This document shows, one piece after another, positions 8,390 through 14,629 of a stretch of 45,302 nucleotides of DNA. Positions within the stretch are counted from its first letter, which is position 1; every line of letters begins with the position of its first letter. The position numbers were made by a program, and so were the translations under genes. Source of the stretch: an uncultured Oscillospiraceae bacterium (GTDB lineage Bacteria > Bacillota > Clostridia > Oscillospirales > Oscillospiraceae); contig CANQXG010000017.1 in assembly GCA_947627735.1 (NCBI GenBank), positions 1 to 45,302 on the forward strand. The letters are read 5' to 3'. The notes beneath the pieces are model-generated. The model was not told the DNA's origin and ran no database searches. It worked only from the letters and a program-made list of their open reading frames with translations.

Positions 8390-8438
8390 CAATCCGCCGG
8401 GATGAGGGTATAATCCTTTTAGGAATCAATCCTAAAAG
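8386..8438 (+). promoter_or_regulatory. Consensus promoter and palindromic operator of the Fur/PerR-like gene
   Basis: TTGACA (8386-8391), 17-base spacer, TATAAT (8409-8414). Directly after it is a perfect 9-bp inverted repeat: CTTTTAGGA (8416-8424) and TCCTAAAAG (8430-8438) around ATCAA. It spans the expected transcription start and is probably the regulator's own binding site. Confidence 0.8.
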
Positions 8439-8449
8439 AGGTGAGGGAT

Positions 8450-8833
8450 ATGACCCGTCAGCGGGAGTTGATCTACCGCATCGTCACCGCCGCGCCGGAG
8501 CACCGGACCGCGGAGGAGATCTATGACCTGGCCCGGGAGCAGATGCCCTCTCTGGCCCGGGGGACCGTGTACCGGAACCTGGGGTTGCTGGTCCAGGCCG
8601 GCCAGATACGGAAGCTGGAGATGGCGGACGCCCCCGCCCGGTACGACCGGGAGCGGCGGCCCCACCCCCACCTCATCTGCCAGCGGTGCGGCCGGGTGGA
8701 GGATCTGGTGATGCCGGAGGCGCTGCTGGCGCCCCTGGAGGCCGGGCTGCCCGGGCCTATCACCGGCTATGAGCTGAAGCTGTACCACATTTGCCCCGCC
8801 TGCCGGGGCGCGAGAAAGGATGGCGCGCGATGA
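8450..8833 (+). CDS. Fur-family transcriptional regulator (PerR-like)
   Basis: A 127-residue metal-dependent repressor. An N-terminal winged helix (RQRELIYRIVTAAPEHRTAEEIYD... LARGTVYRNLGLLVQAG) is followed by the metal-binding half. HPHLICQRCGRVEDL and the C-terminal CPAC give the two CxxC pairs of the structural zinc site, and the His residues near HPHL fit a regulatory site. Length and the two CxxC motifs fit PerR/Fur of Bacillota, but which metal or peroxide signal it reads cannot be told. GAGGTG at 8438-8443 sets the ATG at 8450 rather than GTG 8441. It overlaps the nitroreductase start by four bases (ATGA), so they form one operon under the palindromic operator. Confidence 0.9.
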   Translation: MTRQRELIYRIVTAAPEHRTAEEIYDLAREQMPSLARGTVYRNLGLLVQAGQIRKLEMADAPARYDRERRPHPHLICQRCGRVEDLVMPEALLAPLEAGLPGPITGYELKLYHICPACRGARKDGAR

Positions 8834-9348
8834 ACAAGACACTGGAGGATATCCGGACCCGCCGGTCCATTCGCAAGTATAAACCCGATCCCGTGAAGAA
8901 GGAGGACCTGGACGCCGTGCTGGAGGCCGGCATCTGGGCGCCCACCGCCAAGAACGGCCAGAGGGCCTGCATCGTGGCGGTGACGGACAAGGCCACCCGG
9001 GACCAGCTCAGCCGGATGAACGCCCAGGCCCTGGGGGCCAAGCATGACCCGTTTTACGGCGCGCCGGCGGTGTGCGTGGTGTTCGGCGACGGCACCTGGG
9101 TCAACGGGGACCGGGACGGCAGCCTTATCATGGGCAACATGATGCTGGCCGCCCACGCCATCGGCCTGGGTTCCTGCTGGATCAACCGGGCGGACGTCAT
9201 GTTCGCCACCGAGGAGGGCAAGGCCCTGATGGCCAAGTGGGGCGTGCCGGAGGGCTACACCGGCGTGGGCAACTGCGTGCTGGGCTATCCCGACGAGGAC
9301 CCCGCGCCCATGCCCCGCAAAGAGGGCTATGTGATCCGGGTGGAGTGA
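8830..9348 (+). CDS. Nitroreductase family protein
   Basis: A 172-residue FMN-dependent oxidoreductase of the nitroreductase fold. The opening IRTRRSIRKYKPDPV is the family's FMN phosphate-binding R-R-S-x-R signature, GIWAPTAKNGQ is the second flavin-binding segment, and GLGSCWINRADV with VLGYPDE near the end complete the pattern. The start ATG overlaps the regulator's stop, so its expression is coupled to the Fur/PerR-like gene, suggesting a role in redox or peroxide stress. The substrate (quinone, nitro compound or other) is not known. Confidence 0.9.
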   Translation: MNKTLEDIRTRRSIRKYKPDPVKKEDLDAVLEAGIWAPTAKNGQRACIVAVTDKATRDQLSRMNAQALGAKHDPFYGAPAVCVVFGDGTWVNGDRDGSLIMGNMMLAAHAIGLGSCWINRADVMFATEEGKALMAKWGVPEGYTGVGNCVLGYPDEDPAPMPRKEGYVIRVE

Positions 9349-9418
9349 GCGCGCTCATATTCCCTCCGGGGACATTTATACTATTGGGTCAGGCCCTTGA
9401 TCTGCACACGATATCAAC

Positions 9419-9457
9419 TGCCCCGGACGGGAACTTCCCGTCCGGGGCATTCATTTT
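9419..9457 (+). terminator. Terminator of the perR-like/nitroreductase operon
   Basis: Near-perfect 13-14 bp stem with arms TGCCCCGGACGGG (9419-9431) and CCCGTCCGGGGCA (9437-9449), followed by TTCATTTTT. The T-rich side is on the plus strand. Confidence 0.8.
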
Positions 9458-9474
9458 TCCAAGGCCTTCCCGAT

Positions 9475-10572
9475 CTAAAGCAGCTTCCGAATGATCGGGA
9501 TCCTGCGCAGCAGCCATGTCAGCATCCCTGCCAGGATGAACACGCAGACACAGGAGATAAAAACGCCCCCATAGCTAAGCTGTTCGACCGTTGTCCACGC
9601 ATCAAGAGTGACCGGCAGCTTCCAAAGGAAGAAGATATGGATGAGGTATATCCCAAAGGTACAGGCGCCTGTCTCCGTCAGGAACTTATATGCCTTGTCG
9701 CCAAACTTTTTATTCTCAAATATATACTTTACCGTAACATAAATTGTTAAATTGTTGACCGGCATAAACAGCTGAATGAATCTTTCACTGGTACTGCCGG
9801 GTTCTTTCAAAAGGAAGAAATATTCGCAGACACAGCCGATCACAAAGCACAGGCCCACTATCTCCCACAACCCATATACTATCCGTTTTGTGATCTTTAG
9901 TTTATTTTCAATGAGGTAGCCGGCCACAGGGTAAAGCAGACCGTATAAGGTAAGCCAGCCCGGTTTCAGGCTCCCATTGATGGTCCCAGTCCAAAAATAC
10001 TCGACGATCGGTACGACGCTCGAATAGAAAAAAACAAGCACGAAAAAATAGACAGATGTCCTCTGGTCCAGTGACAGCACAAATTTCCTCAGAATAGGGA
10101 GGGTCAGAATGAGCGCGATATATGAATACAAATACCAGAGGTGCCAATAGCTCCCTTTGAGCGTGCCCAAGAGCGCATTTTTCAGGGAAAACGCCGTGCC
10201 GGCAAGGCTGCTGTCGAACCACATATAGAATACCGAAAACAAAACGAGGTCTATCAGTATCTTCACAGTGCGCTGAAGTGTTTTTCCGATGGATTCGTCT
10301 TTCCTCAGCAGCAGCGCACCGGAGATCATGTAAAACAGAGGGACAGTTTTGCAGAAGGAAGCGAAAAAAACGCTTGCGATCCATTGAAAAGAGCCGGCAG
10401 GTTCTGACGCAAAGCGGAGGAATCCCCGCTCATTCGTATGATTGTATATGACGAACAGACAGGAAAAAATTCTTAAGATATCGATATATGCCGCCCTTTT
10501 TCCATTAGAAAGCGATCTCGCTCTTTCAATGGTCGCCAGCGAGGCCTTTTTTGTTTTCGCGGGACCAGGCAT
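9475..10572 (-). CDS. Membrane acyltransferase family 3 protein
   Basis: A 365-residue polytopic membrane protein of the acyltransferase-3 group, which O-acetylates sugars, peptidoglycan or exported glycans. After a short basic N-terminus comes YIDILRIFSCLFVIYNHT, the family's first helix with its conserved His. About ten hydrophobic segments follow, including LFYMISGALLLRKDES and YWHLWYLYSYIALI, and the protein ends with a short basic tail (WLLRRIPIIRKLL). The DNA is visibly AT-richer, and its codon choice less G/C-ending, than the neighbours, pointing to recent acquisition. GGGGGAG precedes the ATG. It is transcribed away from the RHH gene, with a 30-bp palindrome between them. No glycan gene lies nearby to name the substrate. 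Confidence 0.85.
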   Translation of the reverse strand: MPGPAKTKKASLATIERARSLSNGKRAAYIDILRIFSCLFVIYNHTNERGFLRFASEPAGSFQWIASVFFASFCKTVPLFYMISGALLLRKDESIGKTLQRTVKILIDLVLFSVFYMWFDSSLAGTAFSLKNALLGTLKGSYWHLWYLYSYIALILTLPILRKFVLSLDQRTSVYFFVLVFFYSSVVPIVEYFWTGTINGSLKPGWLTLYGLLYPVAGYLIENKLKITKRIVYGLWEIVGLCFVIGCVCEYFFLLKEPGSTSERFIQLFMPVNNLTIYVTVKYIFENKKFGDKAYKFLTETGACTFGIYLIHIFFLWKLPVTLDAWTTVEQLSYGGVFISCVCVFILAGMLTWLLRRIPIIRKLL

Positions 10573-10606
10573 AAATCACTCCCCCAACACGGAATGCTCC
10601 TTGATG

Positions 10607-10636
10607 TATTCAAAATCTGATATCATATTTTGAATA
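10607..10636. promoter_or_regulatory. 30-bp near-perfect palindrome, probable RHH operator
   Basis: Arms TATTCAAAAT (10607-10616) and ATTTTGAATA (10627-10636). The centre is also nearly symmetric, leaving a single mismatched pair over 15 positions. It sits in the divergent gap between the acyltransferase and the RHH gene, just upstream of a TATAAT. Confidence 0.75.
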
Positions 10637-10641
10637 TACCG

Positions 10642-10647
10642 TATAAT
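10642..10647 (+). promoter_or_regulatory. -10 element of the RHH gene
   Basis: TATAAT, 41 bases before the ATG. No good -35 is seen at the right distance. The expected position falls inside the palindrome, which would let a bound protein block RNA polymerase. Confidence 0.5.
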
Positions 10648-10687
10648 AGCAGATTAGATTACACTTTGCAAGGGGAGTGTGATTTAC

Positions 10688-10858
10688 ATGGAAAAATTCC
10701 AACCCAGGAAGCCGGAAAAGGAAGTCATCTCCATGCGGATATCTTCTGACGTGCTGGAGGAGATCGACCAAAAGGCTACCACGGTGGACATCAGCCGCAA
10801 CGAATTCATCAACCAGTGCATCGCCTTTGCCCTTGCCCACATGGATGACGACGCGTAA
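10688..10858 (+). CDS. Small ribbon-helix-helix (CopG/Arc type) DNA-binding protein
   Basis: A 56-residue open frame with a strong AAGGGGAG ribosome site. The translation starts MEKFQPRKPEKEVISMRISS and continues DVLEEIDQKATTVDISRNEF. The pattern VISMRISSDVLEEIDQKA is a beta strand plus first helix, and DISRNEFINQCIAFALAHM supplies the turn (S-R-N-E) and second helix of the ribbon-helix-helix fold. It most likely binds the adjacent palindrome and regulates itself and perhaps the divergent acyltransferase. Similar small RHH proteins are antitoxins, but no toxin gene follows. Confidence 0.8.
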   Translation: MEKFQPRKPEKEVISMRISSDVLEEIDQKATTVDISRNEFINQCIAFALAHMDDDA

Positions 10859-10882
10859 GGCAGATCTCGCAGGATTTTCCAA

Positions 10883-10911
10883 TTGACAAAGTACGGGCGG
10901 CTACATATAAT
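10883..10911 (+). promoter_or_regulatory. Consensus promoter of the YihY gene
   Basis: TTGACA (10883-10888), 17-base spacer, TATAAT (10906-10911): a perfect sigma-A match, with a leader of about 100 nt. Confidence 0.8.
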
Positions 10912-10939
10912 ATGGATTGTTCGGGCCGTAAATGGGCCA

Positions 10940-10974
10940 AAAAGCGTTGGTAACGTTCTGTTCCCAACGCTTTT
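10940..10974 (+). other. Leader hairpin upstream of the YihY gene
   Basis: Perfect 11-bp stem with arms AAAAGCGTTGG (10940-10950) and CCAACGCTTTT (10964-10974) and a 13-nt loop, about 20 nt into the predicted transcript. It could be a weak terminator or attenuator; only four T residues follow. Confidence 0.5.
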
Positions 10975-11016
10975 GCAATATCGTGAGTATCAGGAATGTG
11001 TATTTTGGAGGTCCTC

Positions 11017-11811
11017 ATGAGAGAGAACAAGCTCCCGCCCTCCCTCCGCCGAGCCGCCGAGCGGTTCAGTCACGCCGATCTGTGGCTGTACGCCACCAGC
11101 GGGGCGTATTACCTGCTGTTCTCCCTGGGTCCGCTGGCGGTGGTGATCCTAGCGCTGCTGCCCTATCTGAACATCACCCAGCAGGAGCTGGCGGACACCA
11201 TCCTCAACTTCGCCCCCGGCCCCTTCCGGGAGATGATCGGCTCGCTGGTGGCGGGCATATACACCGGCTCCGCCACGGCGCTGGGCGTGGGCCTGGCGGC
11301 GGAGCTGTGGTCGGCGGGGCGGTTTTTCAGCCTGCTGATGCGGTGCGTGGGGAGGATATACGACGGCGAGGCGTGGAACGGCTTTCTGCGCCGGCGGCTC
11401 ATGGGGGCGGTGTACGCCGCGGCGGTGATCGCCCTGGTGCTGGGGAACCTGGCGCTGCTGTTTTTCGGCGAGCGGCTGCTCATCGCCGCCGGGTACGGGA
11501 TATGGCCGGCGCTGCTCCGGTGCCGGGTGATCGTGTTCTTCCTGGCGGTGACGGGGCTGAACGCCCTGCTGTTCAAGACCGTGCCCCGGCGGGAGCTGAC
11601 CTTCCGGGACCAGCTGCCCGGGGCGGCCTTCTCCGCGGCCACATGGCTGGCCTTCTCCCAGGTCTACTCCTGGGCGGTGGAGCGGTTCCGCTTTTTCAGC
11701 GTATACGGCGGCCTGGCCATCGTTATCATCTCCCTGTTCTGGATGTACTGCTCGCTGTACCTGCTGTTCATGGGCGCGTGGCTGAACACCCTGCGGGACA
11801 AAAAAAGATAA
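11017..11811 (+). CDS. YihY/virulence factor BrkB family membrane protein
   Basis: A 264-residue inner-membrane protein with about six hydrophobic helices, once misnamed ribonuclease BN. The family signature is present: the first helix in the YATSGAYYLLFSLGPLAVVI region, GIYTGSATALGVGLAAELWS in the middle, and the closing FFSVYGGLAIVIISLFWMY followed by LLFMGAWLN. Its function remains unsettled; transport of lipids or envelope components has been proposed for relatives. GGAGGT at 11007-11012 places the start at ATG 11017. It has its own consensus promoter and a strong terminator, so it is monocistronic. Confidence 0.9.
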   Translation: MRENKLPPSLRRAAERFSHADLWLYATSGAYYLLFSLGPLAVVILALLPYLNITQQELADTILNFAPGPFREMIGSLVAGIYTGSATALGVGLAAELWSAGRFFSLLMRCVGRIYDGEAWNGFLRRRLMGAVYAAAVIALVLGNLALLFFGERLLIAAGYGIWPALLRCRVIVFFLAVTGLNALLFKTVPRRELTFRDQLPGAAFSAATWLAFSQVYSWAVERFRFFSVYGGLAIVIISLFWMYCSLYLLFMGAWLNTLRDKKR

Positions 11812-11817
11812 AAAGCA

Positions 11818-11864
11818 ACCGGGGGAGATGCCCATCGCGGCCATCTCCCCCGGTCCTGTTTTTT
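11818..11864. terminator. Bidirectional terminator between YihY gene and metal ATPase gene
   Basis: Stem ACCGGGGGAGATG (11818-11830) with CATCTCCCCCGGT (11842-11854), followed by CCTGTTTTTT on the plus side and an A-rich left side that serves the minus gene ending at 11868. Confidence 0.85.
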
Positions 11865-11867
11865 CGC

Positions 11868-13718
11868 TCACTTCGTGCGCAGCATGCGCCCGGCGTTCAA
11901 TATGGCGATCACCGCCACGCCCACGTCGGCGAACACGGCCTCCCACATGTTGGCCATGCCCAGCGCCCCCAGCAGCAGGAACAGCCCCTTCACCCCCAGG
12001 GCAAAGACGATGTTCTCCGTCACGATGCGGCTGCACTTTTTCGCCACGTCCATGGCCAGCGCCAGCTTGCCCAGGTCGTCGTCCATGAGCACCACATCCG
12101 CCGCCTCCAATGCCGCGTCGGAACCCATGGCCCCCATGGCCACGCCCACGTCCGCCCGGCTCAGCACCGGCGCGTCGTTGACGCCGTCGCCCACATAGGC
12201 CAGGGCGCCCTTGGCCGAGCGCTGGGTCAAAAGCTGCTCCACGTGGTCCACCTTGTCCCCGGGCAGAAGCTGGGCGTACACCTGATCCATGCCCAGCGCC
12301 TGGCCCACCGACCGGCCCACCGCCTCGGTGTCGCCGGTGAGCATCACGGTGCGGATGCCCCGCGCCTTCAGCGCGGCGATGGCGCCGGGGGCGGAGGGCT
12401 TCACCTGGTCCGAGATGACGATCCGGCCCAGATAGGCCCCGTCCCTGGCCACATGCACCACCGTGCCCCCGTCGGCGCAGGCGGGCGCCTCGATCCCGGC
12501 GGCGGCCATGAGCCGGGCGCTGCCCACGGCCACGCTCCGTCCGTCCACCTGGGCGGTCAGGCCCTGGCCGGCGGTCTCGGACACCTCCCCCGTCCGGGCG
12601 GGGTCCGCCGGCCGGCCATAGGCCAGCAGCAGGCTCTGGGCGATGGGGTGGCCGGAGTACTGCTCCGCCAGGGCGGCCTGCTCCAGCAGCTCCTCCTCCG
12701 TCACGCCGTCGGCGGGACAGACCTGGGAAACCTGGAACACGCCCTTGGTGAGGGTGCCGGTCTTGTCGAACACGGCGATCTCCACCTTGGCCAGCTTCTC
12801 CAGATAGTTGCCCCCCTTCACCAGGATGCCCCGGCGGGAGGCCCCGCCGATGCCCCCGAAGAAGGCCAGGGGGATGGATATGACCAGCGCGCAGGGGCAG
12901 CTGATGACCAGGAAGATCAGCGCCCGGCGTATCCAGCCGGCCCAGCCGCCCACGAACAGCGGCGGGATGAGGGCCAGGCACACGGCGCCGATGACCACCG
13001 CGGGGGTGTACACCCGGGCGAAGCGGGTGATGAAGTTCTCCGCCGCCGCCTTCTTGCTGGCGGCGTTCTCCACCAGCTCCAGGATCTTGGCCACGGTGCT
13101 CTCGCCGAAGGGCTTGGTCACCTCCACGGTGATAAGCCCCGTCAGGTTCACGCACCCGGAGACGATCTCGTCCCCCTCCTTCACGCCCCGGGGCACGCTC
13201 TCGCCGGTGAGGGCGGCGGTGTCCAGGGTGGACGTGCCGGTGAGCACCCGGCCATCCAGGGGCACCTTCTCCCCGGGCTTGACCTGGATCACGTCCCCCA
13301 CGGCCACCTCCTCCGGGTCCACCGTGACGAACTTGCCCTCCCGGAGCACGCTGGCCTCATCGGGCCGGATGTCCATCAGCTGGGCGATGGACTGGCGGGA
13401 CTTGCCCACGGCGTGGGTCTGGAACAGCTCCCCCACCTGGTAGAAGAGCATGACCCCCACCGCCTCGGCGTACTCCCCCAGCACCAGCGCCCCCACGGTG
13501 GCCAGGGCCATGAGGAAGTTCTCGTCGAACACCTGGCCGTGGGCGATGTTCCGCACCGCTTTCCACAGCACGTCCCACCCCACGATGGCGTAGGGCACCA
13601 GGTAGGCCGCCAGGGCCACGTACCCCGTGGGCTTCCAGATGCTCACGGCGATGAGAAGGACCCCGGCGGCCAGGATGCGGGCCAAGGCCTTCTTTTCCTT
13701 TCTCGTCAGGCCGCTCAT
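11868..13718 (-). CDS. Heavy-metal translocating P-type ATPase (Zn/Cd/Pb type)
   Basis: A 616-residue P1B-type ATPase that exports soft divalent metals. It has paired membrane helices, the membrane metal site SCPCALVIS (CPC), phosphorylation motif DKTGTLT, the SGHP motif and GDGVNDAP. The SCPCALVISIPL context is typical of Zn/Cd/Pb pumps rather than copper pumps. It lacks an N-terminal metal-binding HMA domain; that domain is encoded separately by the gene just upstream. The start ATG at 13718 overlaps that gene's stop by four bases (ATGA). The frame is open further upstream, but that part would overlap the HMA gene. The third gene of an arsR-HMA-ATPase operon. Confidence 0.93.
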   Translation of the reverse strand: MSGLTRKEKKALARILAAGVLLIAVSIWKPTGYVALAAYLVPYAIVGWDVLWKAVRNIAHGQVFDENFLMALATVGALVLGEYAEAVGVMLFYQVGELFQTHAVGKSRQSIAQLMDIRPDEASVLREGKFVTVDPEEVAVGDVIQVKPGEKVPLDGRVLTGTSTLDTAALTGESVPRGVKEGDEIVSGCVNLTGLITVEVTKPFGESTVAKILELVENAASKKAAAENFITRFARVYTPAVVIGAVCLALIPPLFVGGWAGWIRRALIFLVISCPCALVISIPLAFFGGIGGASRRGILVKGGNYLEKLAKVEIAVFDKTGTLTKGVFQVSQVCPADGVTEEELLEQAALAEQYSGHPIAQSLLLAYGRPADPARTGEVSETAGQGLTAQVDGRSVAVGSARLMAAAGIEAPACADGGTVVHVARDGAYLGRIVISDQVKPSAPGAIAALKARGIRTVMLTGDTEAVGRSVGQALGMDQVYAQLLPGDKVDHVEQLLTQRSAKGALAYVGDGVNDAPVLSRADVGVAMGAMGSDAALEAADVVLMDDDLGKLALAMDVAKKCSRIVTENIVFALGVKGLFLLLGALGMANMWEAVFADVGVAVIAILNAGRMLRTK

Positions 13719-13936
13719 TTCAGGATGATCCGGCAGTCCGGCTCCACCTTTTTGCAGCACTTGACCACCTGCTGCATGATCTCGTCGAAGCGGCTGTCCT
13801 CCGCGTCCACGGTCATCTTCTGGGTCAGGAAGCTGACGGTGGCGTCGGCGACGCCGTCCAGCTTCTTGATGGCGTCCTCCATCTTCCGGGCGCAGTTGGC
13901 GCAGTCCAGATCCTCCAGCTTAAAGGTCTTTTTCAT
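13715..13936 (-). CDS. Free-standing HMA metal-binding domain protein
   Basis: A 73-residue heavy-metal-associated domain. LEDLDCANCARKMEDAI carries the metal-binding CxxC in the usual first loop, and the beta-alpha-beta-beta-alpha-beta pattern continues through VADATVSFLTQKMTVD. Extra cysteines (VKCCKKVEPDC) near the end could form a second metal site. Joined by a four-base overlap to the P-type ATPase that lacks this domain, it probably acts as its detached metal-binding domain or chaperone. AGGAGA precedes the ATG. A hairpin-rich repeat element lies upstream, between it and the arsR gene. Confidence 0.9.
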   Translation of the reverse strand: MKKTFKLEDLDCANCARKMEDAIKKLDGVADATVSFLTQKMTVDAEDSRFDEIMQQVVKCCKKVEPDCRIILK

Positions 13937-13960
13937 GGTATGTTCTCCTCTCGAAAATTA

Positions 13961-14081
13961 GATCCTACTTTATAGGCCCCCTTGTGCAAAGGGGGCTGTC
14001 AGCGCGAAGCGCTGACTGAGGGATTGTAACAACCCCTCCGAGCCGCCTTCGGCGGCCCACCTCCCCTTACACAGGGGAGGC
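13961..14081. repeat. MITE-like intergenic repeat A, four hairpins
   Basis: Four stems in a row: GCCCCCTT/AAGGGGGC at 13976-13996, TCAGCGC-GAA-GCGCTGA near 14000, GCCGCC-TTC-GGCGGC near 14042-14056, and CCTCCCC/GGGGAGG at about 14060-14080. The outer hairpins resemble inverted copies of one another, like terminal inverted repeats. A GATCCT preamble is shared with copy B at 34.2 kb. It lies inside the metal-resistance operon. Confidence 0.85.
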
Positions 14082-14090
14082 TTTGGTCTG

Positions 14091-14447
14091 CTACTCCTCC
14101 ACGTGCTCCATGCCCTGGGCGATCAGCGTCCGCACGTGGTCGTCCGCCAGGGAGTAGAACACGGTCTTGCCGTCCTTCCGGGGCCGGACCAGCCGCCCGG
14201 CCTTCAGCACCCGCAGCTGGTGGCTCACCGCCGACTGGGTCAGGCCCAGCAGCTGGGCGATGTCGCACACGCACAGCTCCGCCTCGAACAGGGCGTACAG
14301 GATCTTGATCCGGGTGGAGTCGCCGAACACCTTGAACAGCTCCGCCAGATCGTACAGCTGCTCGTCCGCGGGCATCTGCTCCGTCACCTGCCGCACCACG
14401 TCCTCGTGCACGCACAAAAACCCGCAGCGCTCGATGTCCCCGTCCAC
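14091..14447 (-). CDS. ArsR/SmtB-family metal-responsive repressor
   Basis: A 118-residue winged-helix repressor. LAELFKVFGDSTRIKILYAL and LGLTQSAVSHQLRVLKAGRLV form the DNA-binding core, and ELCVCDIA is the metal-sensing alpha-3 box known from CadC/ArsR proteins. The N-terminal CGFLC may add ligands, as in CadC. An upstream in-frame ATG at 14489 lies inside the operator palindrome, so the start is taken as GTG 14447, preceded by GAAAGGGGG. It should control the operon with the HMA protein and efflux ATPase downstream, released by Cd, Zn or Pb. Repeat A separates it from the next gene and may reduce read-through. Confidence 0.88.
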   Translation of the reverse strand: MDGDIERCGFLCVHEDVVRQVTEQMPADEQLYDLAELFKVFGDSTRIKILYALFEAELCVCDIAQLLGLTQSAVSHQLRVLKAGRLVRPRKDGKTVFYSLADDHVRTLIAQGMEHVEE

Positions 14448-14471
14448 GGTCGTGCCCCCTTTCAAACAAAC

Positions 14472-14518
14472 ATATGAACGACTGTTCATATATTAGCACG
14501 TTCTGCCGCCGTTGTCAA
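14472..14518 (-). promoter_or_regulatory. Promoter and ArsR-type operator of the metal-resistance operon
   Basis: On the minus strand, TTGACA (14513-14518), 17-base spacer, TAATAT (14490-14495). A perfect palindrome with arms ATATGAAC and GTTCATAT around GACT (14472-14491) overlaps the -10. ATATGAAC...GTTCATAT is the known operator type of SmtB/CadC/CzrA repressors. Confidence 0.85.
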
Positions 14519-14629
14519 TACCCCGGGCCGACTTTTTTCTTCGACGGCACGTACTTGATTTTTTGGGGAAAACATGGCACTATATGGTTTAATACCACAA
14601 AACCACAAAGCAGCAAAGGAGGCCCCGCC

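Noticed and set aside
10688-10858. Toxin-antitoxin module with the RHH protein as antitoxin
   Set aside because: No toxin-sized gene follows or overlaps; the next gene is a YihY membrane protein with its own promoter.
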